A stretch of 43,114 nucleotides of DNA from Bacteroidales bacterium UBA5382 (GTDB taxonomy: Bacteria > Bacteroidota > Bacteroidia > Bacteroidales > Dysgonomonadaceae): NCBI GenBank assembly GCA_002409745.1, contig DHOU01000025.1, positions 1 to 43,114 on the forward strand. The letters are read 5' to 3'. Made by a program: the position numbers and the translations under genes. How positions within the stretch are numbered: position 1 is the first letter of the stretch; each line of letters opens with the position of its first letter. Positions 17,098-25,321 of this stretch are shown here, piece after piece. Below the pieces are notes generated by a model that was not told the DNA's origin, searched no databases, and was given only the letters and a program-made list of their open reading frames with translations.

Positions 17098-17511
17098 CTA
17101 CCGTGTATGCCAAAGGATACTGTCCATATCGGAGTCGTAATCGGGTAGGCGGTCGGATGGTTCGGCTTTATTCCGGACGGCGGGTATTGCTGTCCTTGGC
17201 GGGTTTTCGCGGGAAATATACCGGAAGCCGAGCCACAGCAAGACCATGAATGCCATGCCGATAAGAAAGGTCGTAAAGTCGCGCCGCAGCTTGCGCCTCA
17301 CGTTATACGGGTCGGACGGATCGTAGAGAGGATTCGGGAGCATTTCGCCGCACGACAGGCAAAAGAGTTTCTTTTCGTGTTGCATTTCGGGTGTATGAAA
17401 CACATCCGCGCCGCATTTGGGGCAGGTAGTCCGGTAGATTCGGGAATCGGGGAAAACCGGAGACGGCAACTGTTTCCGGTTTTGTTTGTTGGATTGCTTT
17501 TTCATCGTCAA
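17098..17511 (-). CDS. zinc-ribbon, single-pass membrane protein
   Basis: This 137-aa protein has two CxxC pairs, CPKC (residues 30-33) and CLSC (51-54), spaced like a zinc ribbon. A membrane segment TTFLIGMAFMVLLWLGFRYI (about residues 79-98) follows, then a polar acidic tail ending DSDMDSILWHTR. There is no signal peptide, so the ribbon is probably cytoplasmic. No enzymatic role is visible. Two start Met codons (MTMKK) are equally possible. It stands alone between repeats, and its coding status rests on the ordered Cys motif and membrane helix. Confidence 0.6.
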   Translation of the reverse strand: MTMKKQSNKQNRKQLPSPVFPDSRIYRTTCPKCGADVFHTPEMQHEKKLFCLSCGEMLPNPLYDPSDPYNVRRKLRRDFTTFLIGMAFMVLLWLGFRYISRENPPRTAIPAVRNKAEPSDRLPDYDSDMDSILWHTR

Positions 17512-17611
17512 TCATTATCCATAAAATCGATAAAGGCTTTTTTACCTCGCCGTTCCCCAAGGTCGGTATGAAATACTATAAAAAAGAGGCGCAGGAACTG
17601 TTTGACTTTAC

Positions 17612-17735
17612 AACTTGTCAGGCTCTACCAAAGCCCAGTATTCAAGTAAAGCAACAGCCCCACGCCTTTTAGGCGCGAGGCGTTTATTGCTATTACTATT
17701 GAATACTTTGCTAAATTTGGTAGATTTGACAAGTT
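17612..17735. repeat. 124-bp imperfect palindrome (possible MITE or structured RNA)
   Basis: The left arm, beginning AACTTGTCAGGCTCTACCAAA, matches the reverse complement of the right arm, which begins AACTTGTCAAATCTACCAAA. The match continues through AGTATTCAA and on to ACGCCT near the centre, with small insertions. The outer TTAC/GTAA words extend the symmetry slightly. A transcript would form a long bulged hairpin with a GC-rich tip (CGCCTTTTAGGCG). Neither arm is coding in a recognisable way. Confidence 0.75.
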
Positions 17736-17938
17736 TCGTAATATCAAAAACGCTTCTCGTTTTTATCTGTAAAATGTTACGCCACCGCGTATTTCCGGCA
17801 AAGGTATTGTTTTTTTGCGAAAGACAGGTCTTTTGAGCCGTTATTTATTTCCTCCTGAAAAAATTAGTCAATGCTCTTGTTCAGGTTTCATTCTATTGTC
17901 CACTCCGCTTTTCAGGGTATTTTTTGCGTTGATATAAT

Positions 17939-17994
17939 ATAGAAACAATCGATTGAATAAATTTCTATATAAATAATTTCTTTCGGTATCTTTG
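17939..17994 (+). promoter_or_regulatory. ahpCF promoter with possible OxyR-type site
   Basis: TATCTTTG (17987-17994) matches the Bacteroidota -7 box TAnnTTTG, with a TTTC (17962-17965) 21 bases upstream as a weak -33. It lies 41 bases before the ahpC start. Upstream, ATAG-N7-CGAT-N7-ATTT (17939-17964) partly resembles the ATAG-N7-CTAT-N7-ATAG pattern of OxyR sites and includes the palindrome CAATCGATTG. The promoter is well supported; the OxyR site is a weak match. Peroxide control by OxyR is known for ahpCF in Bacteroides. Confidence 0.6.
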
Positions 17995-18035
17995 CACCAC
18001 AAAACAATTCAACTAAGATTAAATCAAAAAAAATT

Positions 18036-18602
18036 ATGACATCAATTATTAATTCTCAACTCACAGAATTTAAAGTACAAGCTTATCATAAAGGAGCTTT
18101 CAAAACAGTTACTCACAACGATGTATTAGGAAAATGGGCGGTTTTCTTCTTTTATCCCGCTGATTTTACGTTTGTTTGCCCTACCGAATTGGTAGACGTG
18201 GCCGAAAAATACGACCAGTTGCAACAAATGGGTGTGGAAGTGTATTCGGTCAGTACCGACAAACACTATACCCATAAGGCCTGGCACGATACTTCCGACA
18301 GCATTCGTAAAATCAATTATCCGATGTTGGCCGATCCGACCGGATTGTTGGCGCGTGCATTCGGCGTGATGAAGGAAGATGAAGGAGTTGCTTACCGCGG
18401 TACGTTCGTGGTAAATCCTGCCGGTCAAATCAAAATTGCCGAAATTAATGATAACGGCATCGGCCGTAACGCGGAAGAATTGGTTCGCAAAATAGAAGCG
18501 GCCCAGTTTGTCGCTACACATGACGGGGAAGTATGTCCTGCGAAATGGAAACAAGGTCAGGAAACCTTGAAACCCAGCATCGACTTAGTAGGTAAGATTT
18601 AA
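18036..18602 (+). CDS. ahpC: Alkyl hydroperoxide reductase AhpC (2-Cys peroxiredoxin)
   Basis: AhpC reduces hydrogen peroxide and organic peroxides in the cytoplasm. The 188-aa product has the peroxidatic cysteine in FTFVCPTELVDVAEKY (Cys48) and the resolving cysteine in GEVCPAKWKQG (Cys167). It also has the usual segments EVYSVSTDKHYTHKAWHD and YPMLADPTGLLARAFGV. The length is exactly typical. It is followed after 4 bases by ahpF, which regenerates it, so the two form an operon under the promoter at 17987. Confidence 0.97.
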   Translation: MTSIINSQLTEFKVQAYHKGAFKTVTHNDVLGKWAVFFFYPADFTFVCPTELVDVAEKYDQLQQMGVEVYSVSTDKHYTHKAWHDTSDSIRKINYPMLADPTGLLARAFGVMKEDEGVAYRGTFVVNPAGQIKIAEINDNGIGRNAEELVRKIEAAQFVATHDGEVCPAKWKQGQETLKPSIDLVGKI

Positions 18603-18606
18603 AACG

Positions 18607-20157
18607 ATGTTAGATGCTGCTTTAAAAGAACAACTGCAAGGTATTTTTGCCGGACTTGCCCATCGATACACGTTTGATGTCGCCGTAGCCGAACAGCACG
18701 AAAGCCGCAATGAGCTGCTGGAACTGTTGAACGATGTGTCCTCGACTTCGGACAGGCTGTCGACTGAGGTTCGTTCGGGAAATGCCTTGGAGTTCGAACT
18801 GTTGAAAGACGGGGCGAAAACCGGCGTGAAGTTTCGGGCGGTGCCCAATGGGCACGAATTTACCTCGTTGCTGCTCGCCGTGCTCAATGCGGACGGGAAA
18901 GGGAAAAACCTGCCCGACGATTTTATTGCCCACCGCGTGAAATCGCTCAAAGGGCCTATCCGTTTAACCACGTATATGTCGCTGACGTGTACCAACTGCC
19001 CCGACGTGGTGCAGGCGTTGAATGTGATGGCGTTGTTGAATCCGTCCATCACGCACGAGGCGGTCGACGGGGCGATTTATCAGGAAGAAGCGGATGCCTT
19101 GAAACTGCAAGGGGTGCCGGCCGTGTTTGCCGACGGCGAACTGCTCCATGTGGGGCGTGGCGAATTCGGCGAATTGCTTTCGAAACTCGAAGAGCGCTAT
19201 GGATCGGAACAATCGGCGGTGAGCAGCGCTCCGCGTGAATATGACGTGATTGTGGTGGGCGGAGGCCCTGCCGGATCGGCGGCAGCCATTTATTCGGCGC
19301 GCAAGGGACTGAAGGTGGCGGTGCTGGCCGAACGCATCGGCGGGCAAGTGAAAGAAACGCTCGGCATCGAAAACCTCATATCGGTTCCTAAAACCACCGG
19401 CGATGAGTTGGCCGACAATCTCAAACGACATATTCAGGAATATTCTGCGGATATTTTCGAACACCGTATCGTGGAGAAAGTCGAGTTGCAAGAGAAGAAT
19501 AAGGTCGTATCCGTGGCAGGAGGCGAGAAGTTCGTGGCTCCGGCGTTGATCGTGGCCACCGGCGCCAGTTGGCGCAGGCTGAATGTGCCCGGCGAAAAAG
19601 ATTCCATCGGTAAAGGCGTGGCTTTTTGTCCGCATTGCGACGGGCCTTTTTATAAAGGAAAGCATGTGGCGGTGGTAGGAGGCGGGAACTCCGGGATCGA
19701 AGCCGCCATCGATTTGGCCGGCATTTGTTCCAAAGTCACGGTATTTGAATTCCTGGACGAACTGAAAGCCGACAAAGTCTTGCAGGAGAAAGCGGCGAGC
19801 CTGCCGAATGTCGAAATCTTCCTTCATTCGCAAACGACGGAAGTCCTCAGCAACGGCGAGAAGGTCGTCGGCCTGCGCGTGAAAGACCGCAAAACCGGGC
19901 AAGAGCGCGTAGTCGATTTGGACGGCGTGTTCGTGCAGATAGGTTTGGCTGCCAACAGCGGGGTGTTTAAAGACGTCGTCGCGACCAACCGCTTCGGTGA
20001 AATCGAAGTCGATACGCATTGCCGCACCAATGTGCCGGGTATTTATGCCGCGGGCGACGTAACGACCGTACCCTACAAGCAAATCATCATTTCGATGGGC
20101 GAGGGAGCCAAAGCCGCCCTAACCGCTTTCGACGACCGGATACGCGGTGTGATATAA
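18607..20157 (+). CDS. ahpF: Alkyl hydroperoxide reductase subunit F
   Basis: AhpF is the NADH-dependent flavoprotein that passes electrons to AhpC. The 516-aa protein has an N-terminal double thioredoxin-fold domain with the CTNC pair (Cys128/131). A thioredoxin-reductase-like part follows, with FAD motif GGGPAGSAAAIYSARKG (about residues 218-234), redox centre CPHC (341-344) and NAD motif GGGNSGIEAAIDLAG (about 358). The late FAD contact is TNVPGIYAAGDVTTVPYKQI. All redox residues are present. It converges on the PUL; a shared hairpin lies 30 bases after the stop. Confidence 0.97.
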   Translation: MLDAALKEQLQGIFAGLAHRYTFDVAVAEQHESRNELLELLNDVSSTSDRLSTEVRSGNALEFELLKDGAKTGVKFRAVPNGHEFTSLLLAVLNADGKGKNLPDDFIAHRVKSLKGPIRLTTYMSLTCTNCPDVVQALNVMALLNPSITHEAVDGAIYQEEADALKLQGVPAVFADGELLHVGRGEFGELLSKLEERYGSEQSAVSSAPREYDVIVVGGGPAGSAAAIYSARKGLKVAVLAERIGGQVKETLGIENLISVPKTTGDELADNLKRHIQEYSADIFEHRIVEKVELQEKNKVVSVAGGEKFVAPALIVATGASWRRLNVPGEKDSIGKGVAFCPHCDGPFYKGKHVAVVGGGNSGIEAAIDLAGICSKVTVFEFLDELKADKVLQEKAASLPNVEIFLHSQTTEVLSNGEKVVGLRVKDRKTGQERVVDLDGVFVQIGLAANSGVFKDVVATNRFGEIEVDTHCRTNVPGIYAAGDVTTVPYKQIIISMGEGAKAALTAFDDRIRGVI

Positions 20158-20187
20158 TAGTTTTATAACCGAAGTGTTTATTTAGAT

Positions 20188-20220
20188 AGCGGGGATGTGG
20201 CCTTGAGCCATGTCCCCGCT
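20188..20220. terminator. bidirectional hairpin terminator between ahpF and the PUL
   Basis: AGCGGGGATGTGGC (20188-20201) pairs with GCCATGTCCCCGCT (20207-20220) across a 5-base loop: 14 pairs including two wobbles. It sits in the 67-base gap between two converging genes. No strong T-run follows on either strand, so termination efficiency is uncertain. The position and strength support a shared 3' end structure. Confidence 0.75.
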
Positions 20221-20224
20221 TGTG

Positions 20225-22438
20225 TTAAATTTCTTCTAAAAGGAGAACGGTACTCTCATACAAGTAACGTATCGATAAATTGATGCCTACGTATGCTAAT
20301 TCTTCTCCGGTGAATATTTTGCCGTCACCCCAAAAAGACTTTATTCCATTGTTCGTATTCAGTTCGGTAATGCGGTATTTCTTTTTCGTGTCGAGTCCAT
20401 TCAATTTACATTCAAAAAATTTTGTCCGTTCATGATGTTGAATGGAATAGGCGAAGAAAACGGCCTTGTCTTTCTTCTCGGAGATATACATGAAGGAAGT
20501 CCAGCCGGAACCATCATACGGAGAATGATATCGATATAAATCCCCGAATTGAACGACCGGTCTTATTCTTTTATAATGGACGATTGCCTTCGCAGCAAAG
20601 TCTTTTTCTTTTTCCGTCATATCTTTGGGTTGCAGTTCCAATCCCAACCGACCGGACATGGCTACATCGAATCTGAATTTTAACGGACTGCTCATGCCCG
20701 TTTGATGGTTCGGATTTGCTGAGACGTGCGATCCCGTGCCTATGGCCGGAAACAGGTGATTCGTTCCGTATTGGATGAAAATACGGTTGAGCGGGTTCGT
20801 ATTGTCACTGGCCCAAAACTCATCATGAAACCGTAAAGCGCCGTAATCTAAACGTCCTCCGCCTGAGGAGCATAATTGAATCGATATATCGGGATGTTTT
20901 TTTCTTATTCGTTCATATACGGTGTACAATCCCTGTACATAATCAATCCAGAAATGGCTTTGCTCCTCTTCCTTAAGATAAGACGACCCCGCATTCTCGA
21001 CATGCCTGTTAGCGTCCCATTTCACATAAGATATCAGGGGGGATAGCCGGATGATTTCGTCGAAAGTGTCTACTATAAAATCCTGTACCTGAGGATTCGT
21101 TAGATCTAATATCCATTGATTTCGCATGACGTACGGTTCGCGACCTTTGCTTCTGACGATCCATCCGGGATTTTTCTCCGCCAATTCGCTTTTAGGATTC
21201 ACCATTTCGGGCTCTATCCAAATGCCGAAGTCCACATTTTTTGTGTGTGCATATTCGGCCAGGGGGTGGATTCCTCCGGGCAATTTCTTTGTATTGGTTT
21301 GCCAGTCTCCTAATCCCGCTTTATCGTTATCCCTCGGATATTTGTTGCCGAACCAGCCATCATCCAGTACGAACAGTTCCACCCCTAACTCTGCGGCATC
21401 GTCGATCATCGAAGTCAGGATGGAATCATTAAAATTGAAGTAAGCTCCTTCCCAACTATTGAGCACGATGGGGCGTTCGACATCACCGTGCTGCATTCCG
21501 TATTTTCTTGCCCAACGATGAAAGTTTCTCGATACTTGCCCCTTTCCGTTCCAACTGTATGTCCACAGCATTTCAGGAGATTCCAGCGCCTCATTCTTCT
21601 CGAGTGTATAGGAGGAGGCGAAAGGGTTCATTCCTGCAAGGGTATGGAGTATGCCCGATTCATCTATTTGGAAACTGAGCTGATAGTTGCCTGACCATGC
21701 CAATGAGCCTCCATACACTTCTCCCGATTCTTCATTCGCTTTTCCGTTAAGGGAAAGTAAGAAAGAAGGATTTTCCGATTGAGTCGCTCTTACCCCTTTC
21801 TTTGTTTCGATCAACTTGATACCCGTCGTTAGCGCCTCTTCGGTCAGATTCATTTCTGCCGCCCATGTGCCGTGGAAATGAGTCAGGTAGTAGGCGTTGG
21901 CATGGAGAGGTAAATAAGAGGATGCCAGTTTTTGAACGAGCAAGGGATTCTTTTCTTCATTTTTTATCCGTACGCTTTCGCTAATGATGTTTTCCTTTTG
22001 ATAGGCTTTTAAACAGACGTCGATGTATACCTCATATCGTTTATCCTTCAGCCTTATGTGCGTTTCTTCTATGTTATTGTCAATGGCACGCTTTGAATGA
22101 GACCGGTAAGTCAGTTCGGTCGTTAATACGCCGTTGGGGTGCGTTAGCTGGAGCGCGGGTTCAATAAAAGACCGGGCGCCGTAAGCCGGATAAACTTCGT
22201 TCCATACCGGATATTGGGTATCCGGTAAAAAGCGGGTTCTGTATTGCTCAAACAAGGCGCCGTCTCCCGATATCTTCCGCCCGAAATATTGAAAAGCCAG
22301 TCGCCCGTCGTCTTTTATGGAAAGGATGATAGACAGTTGATCGGTATTTATTTGGATGATATCCGGCTTGTTTTGTCCCGTCAATGCAATCGTAAAACAA
22401 ATGAATAACAAAGCGATAAAACGTTTCTTCAAGGTCAT
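20225..22438 (-). CDS. GH36 alpha-galactosidase, secreted
   Basis: It should release terminal alpha-galactose from oligosaccharides. The 737-aa protein has a signal peptide (MTLKKRFIALLFICFTIALTG), an N-terminal beta-sandwich and a TIM barrel. Typical motifs are LNSWEGAYF, LFVLDDGWFGNKY, GIWIEPEMVNPKSEL, the nucleophile in YVKWDANRH (Asp475), LCSSGGGRLDYG, and the acid/base in WASDNTNPL (Asp545). These are the complete hallmarks of the bacterial GH36 (melibiase) family. Its start overlaps the stop of the upstream GH36-like gene as ATGA. It is the last gene of the PUL, so expression may be lowest here. Confidence 0.93.
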   Translation of the reverse strand: MTLKKRFIALLFICFTIALTGQNKPDIIQINTDQLSIILSIKDDGRLAFQYFGRKISGDGALFEQYRTRFLPDTQYPVWNEVYPAYGARSFIEPALQLTHPNGVLTTELTYRSHSKRAIDNNIEETHIRLKDKRYEVYIDVCLKAYQKENIISESVRIKNEEKNPLLVQKLASSYLPLHANAYYLTHFHGTWAAEMNLTEEALTTGIKLIETKKGVRATQSENPSFLLSLNGKANEESGEVYGGSLAWSGNYQLSFQIDESGILHTLAGMNPFASSYTLEKNEALESPEMLWTYSWNGKGQVSRNFHRWARKYGMQHGDVERPIVLNSWEGAYFNFNDSILTSMIDDAAELGVELFVLDDGWFGNKYPRDNDKAGLGDWQTNTKKLPGGIHPLAEYAHTKNVDFGIWIEPEMVNPKSELAEKNPGWIVRSKGREPYVMRNQWILDLTNPQVQDFIVDTFDEIIRLSPLISYVKWDANRHVENAGSSYLKEEEQSHFWIDYVQGLYTVYERIRKKHPDISIQLCSSGGGRLDYGALRFHDEFWASDNTNPLNRIFIQYGTNHLFPAIGTGSHVSANPNHQTGMSSPLKFRFDVAMSGRLGLELQPKDMTEKEKDFAAKAIVHYKRIRPVVQFGDLYRYHSPYDGSGWTSFMYISEKKDKAVFFAYSIQHHERTKFFECKLNGLDTKKKYRITELNTNNGIKSFWGDGKIFTGEELAYVGINLSIRYLYESTVLLLEEI

Positions 22439-24489
22439 TTCAGTTCATATTTATAGAGTGCGTAGCTGTTTTTTTTGGCAATTTTTAGCACTATCTTTCC
22501 ATCTTCCCGAACCGTTTGTTTGGTTGCTACTCCATCTCCCAATACCGGGTGCAGAGTTACTTTCGACCCGGAAGGCACATAAGTGGCCATCTTTATACCC
22601 GAAGCCTCATTATTTTCCCTGTAAACGAGAATATAACCTTCGTGATTTCCTTTAATGGATTGAAACCCCGTCCATGAGGTGCCTGAAGGCTCATCACCTA
22701 TCGGCAATATGATTCCCTGATGAAAGTCATAACTGACTTTTTTGTATTGTTCTACAGCTTCTTTAATCTTAAAAGCTTCGGCAGGTAAATTAGAGCCTTC
22801 AAACCATGCCAGGGGTTGGGCGGCAAGGGTTATTCCGAAAAGGTATTCGAACGAATATCCGGATGGGGCGAAAATGTCATTTTTATAATGCTCTTCATTT
22901 CTCCATTTATTCAAGAACTCGGCTTGTAATCTCTCCAGAGGAACGTATTTCGATAACATCCATAAATTTCGCAATGTCCAGAACGGGTAATAATTTCCCC
23001 AATCGGTATATCTGTTTTCGAGGAAAATATTTCCGTATTCATTCAAAAAGAAATAGCCCCCTCTGCGTCCTGCAGTTACGTCGATATTAAAAACCGCGTC
23101 ATAGCCCGTTGCTTCCTGCACTTTATCGAAGAGCTCTTTAATCCGTATTTCCGATAATTTATTGGGAATCGCCAATCCGTCTATTTTAAAGGTCCTTATT
23201 CCATATTCTTTGTATAAATAGATCAGCGCCTCTATATCTTTTTTCCAATTCGAATAATCGTTTTCGAAACTCGGATTGAACCACAGGCAGACTTCGACTC
23301 CTAATTCTTTGCCTTTTTTCACTACCGGTGTCAATCCGTTGGGAAAACGCTTCGGGTCGGGTTTCCAATAATTATTCGTATCCCAAATACCCAAAAAAGA
23401 ACCTCCTTCCACAGATGCCGGGCTACGGCCTGTTTGCCAGCCGTCGTCTATTTGAAAATGAGTGATGCCCAAACGGCTGCACGCTTCGAGTTCTTTTAAA
23501 CAAAAGTTTTCGTTTATATTCTTATCCTGCCCCCGGTCTCCCCATGTATTCATCATCATTATTTCATCCTTGTCAGGATTGAGCGTTCTGATATTTTTTT
23601 GGTATTTTCGTAAGGCGATGTAACGGTTGACTTCATTTCCGTTATAAACTCCAACGACCGTACTGTAGATGCGGGTCCATTTTTCAGAATCGATGTCTCC
23701 GGCGTGAATACCAAAGCCTATGGTTTCCAGATTTCCGAACCGGGTGATAAAGTCAGCTCCCGGATAAGCTAATTGCATTCCCGAACAAGGCGATTCTTTC
23801 AGTACGAATAATCCCTTGTCCGATTGTTTGTCTTCGAAAAAAATTAAGTTTCCTCTGTAGCTTTTTTCCTGATAAGAAAGTCCTGAAAAAGAAGAGGCCA
23901 ACGTGTTATTATTATCTGTTGCATCAAAAAATTCAACGGCGGTAATATCCCAATGTTTTCCGGGGAAAGCCAATCGATCGAGAATCGGTAAATCATTTTT
24001 GTTTTTGAGCGTATTCCAATACCCCGCGTGATTCATTTGGGTAAGTGTCGGTTCTTGTACTTCCCATTGGGCATCCGGCTTACCTTTTAGATAGATATCG
24101 CAAGCCAATGCGGGGGAGTCATCATAAATCCGGTATATTTTTTTGATAGAAAGCCCTCCTAACGAGTATTCCACTTTGACTTGCGTATGTTTAGGCGAAT
24201 TGGGTAACGTGACTTGCTGTATGTCCCATTTGCCGTCGGTTGCCATAGTCGTTTGCTTCGGGATAACGAAGTCGGGTTTGTCGGCGATGGAGGCCCATTC
24301 TCTGCCGGAAGCCTTATCTTTTAAACCTGCCGTTATCAAGTTGCCGCCATTCCAGATAAATATTCTTTCGATGTAGTTATTCCCGATATACAATGTGTCG
24401 TTTTGTAGCCGTGCATAAGCCGGTGAAGAAGAAGCTTCGGCAAGTACCGCAAATAATAGAAAAAACAGACAAAAATAATTCCTGGTCAT
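22435..24489 (-). CDS. divergent GH36/GH27-clan glycosidase, secreted
   Basis: This 684-aa protein starts with a signal peptide (MTRNYFCLFFLLFAVLAEA). It has a beta-sandwich domain, then a clan GH-D-type barrel: MMNTWGDRGQD, ITHFQIDDGWQTGR, KPDPKRFPNGLTPVVKKGKELGVEVCLWFNPS, then FKIDGLAIPN. The probable nucleophile is Asp437 in FKIDG; Asp496 in ENRYTDWGN is the likely acid/base. The SSGGGR and EPEMV motifs of standard alpha-galactosidases are missing, so specificity may differ. Retaining action on an alpha-linked galactose or related sugar is inferred from the clan. It sits between GH16 (7-base gap) and GH36 (4-base overlap). Confidence 0.8.
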   Translation of the reverse strand: MTRNYFCLFFLLFAVLAEASSSPAYARLQNDTLYIGNNYIERIFIWNGGNLITAGLKDKASGREWASIADKPDFVIPKQTTMATDGKWDIQQVTLPNSPKHTQVKVEYSLGGLSIKKIYRIYDDSPALACDIYLKGKPDAQWEVQEPTLTQMNHAGYWNTLKNKNDLPILDRLAFPGKHWDITAVEFFDATDNNNTLASSFSGLSYQEKSYRGNLIFFEDKQSDKGLFVLKESPCSGMQLAYPGADFITRFGNLETIGFGIHAGDIDSEKWTRIYSTVVGVYNGNEVNRYIALRKYQKNIRTLNPDKDEIMMMNTWGDRGQDKNINENFCLKELEACSRLGITHFQIDDGWQTGRSPASVEGGSFLGIWDTNNYWKPDPKRFPNGLTPVVKKGKELGVEVCLWFNPSFENDYSNWKKDIEALIYLYKEYGIRTFKIDGLAIPNKLSEIRIKELFDKVQEATGYDAVFNIDVTAGRRGGYFFLNEYGNIFLENRYTDWGNYYPFWTLRNLWMLSKYVPLERLQAEFLNKWRNEEHYKNDIFAPSGYSFEYLFGITLAAQPLAWFEGSNLPAEAFKIKEAVEQYKKVSYDFHQGIILPIGDEPSGTSWTGFQSIKGNHEGYILVYRENNEASGIKMATYVPSGSKVTLHPVLGDGVATKQTVREDGKIVLKIAKKNSYALYKYELK

Positions 24490-24496
24490 TATTCCT

Positions 24497-25300
24497 TTAC
24501 TTTTTCTTTTTATAAACTTTTACATAATCTACGAAAAAGGTATCGGGAGCGAACGCTCTTTTTATTCCTTCCAGTTTTTCGGGCAATTCCATACTCAATA
24601 TAATATATTGGTCGATATGCGATAACCCGACCGTCTGTTCGTGATATTTAAGACTGTCTATAAAAAAAGAATACTTCTCGGGAGTCCATTCCAATGCAAA
24701 AGTATGATAACCTTCATTGAGTCCTTTTAATCCGCTTTTCATAGGCCCTACCGAAACCATGTTCGGTCCGTATGCCCAATGAATGGCATGAGTCAGCGTG
24801 TCTTGACCGTATTTTTTAAAATACTCGAATATGTCTATTTCCGCTCCATATTTCGCCGGATCTTCCCCTTGCGATATTTCCGGCGATTGAAGCCAAAAGG
24901 CCGCCCAAGGGCCATCGGATTTTTGAAGTTGCGCGCGGCATTCGAAATATCCGTAACGAGTCTCGAAAAGCCCCTGGCTGCCGATAGCCGAAGAATGCAA
25001 ACTGTCACCTCTTATGTCGTACAACAAATTTAAGTTTCCATTGCTTACGCTTACCGCTTCGCTGGTATTATACCCGATACGACGCGGCCCGATTTGTCTT
25101 AATTTGAACTTGGTCGTGTCGAGTTCCGTACCGTCGAAATTATCTTCCCATGCCAGGTCGTATCCTTCGTCCGACGGATTGAATTTCTCTTGCGACAAAG
25201 CTGTATTGTTTATTGCTTTATCTTCATTTTTTTTAGTTCCATTGCAACCATTGATAAGAAATACGATTGCAACTAAAAGAATAACGTTTATTGTTTTCAT
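24497..25300 (-). CDS. GH16 family endo-glycosidase, lipoprotein
   Basis: GH16 enzymes cut internal beta-1,3 or beta-1,4 links in glucans or galactans. The 267-aa product has a lipoprotein signal with lipobox LINGC (Cys19), so it is probably membrane-anchored. A beta-jelly-roll begins YDLAWEDNFDGTELD. The catalytic motif EIDIFE (residues 154-159) is the ExDxxE (beta-bulge) form with nucleophile Glu154, Asp156 and acid/base Glu159. That form occurs in laminarinases, agarases, carrageenases and endo-beta-galactosidases. Given GH35 and GH36 beside it, action on a beta-galactan backbone is plausible but not proven. Confidence 0.9.
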   Translation of the reverse strand: MKTINVILLVAIVFLINGCNGTKKNEDKAINNTALSQEKFNPSDEGYDLAWEDNFDGTELDTTKFKLRQIGPRRIGYNTSEAVSVSNGNLNLLYDIRGDSLHSSAIGSQGLFETRYGYFECRAQLQKSDGPWAAFWLQSPEISQGEDPAKYGAEIDIFEYFKKYGQDTLTHAIHWAYGPNMVSVGPMKSGLKGLNEGYHTFALEWTPEKYSFFIDSLKYHEQTVGLSHIDQYIILSMELPEKLEGIKRAFAPDTFFVDYVKVYKKKK

Positions 25301-25321
25301 ACTTTTAAAATTAATTTATTG

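Larger units (their letters stand above)
17512..18035. other. gene-free stretch before ahpC
   Basis: No convincing gene is present. The stretch holds the long imperfect palindrome at 17612-17735 and the ahpC promoter region at 17939-17994. A frame at 17615-17836 (+) is largely the translation of the palindrome. The remaining bases show nothing I can name. Confidence 0.7.

Noticed and set aside
17615..17836. 73-aa frame on the + strand
   Set aside because: It lies over the 124-bp palindrome, has low-complexity leucine runs and no recognisable motif.
18964..20082. 372-aa open frame antisense to ahpF
   Set aside because: A codon-bias shadow of ahpF; the translated sequence resembles no protein family.
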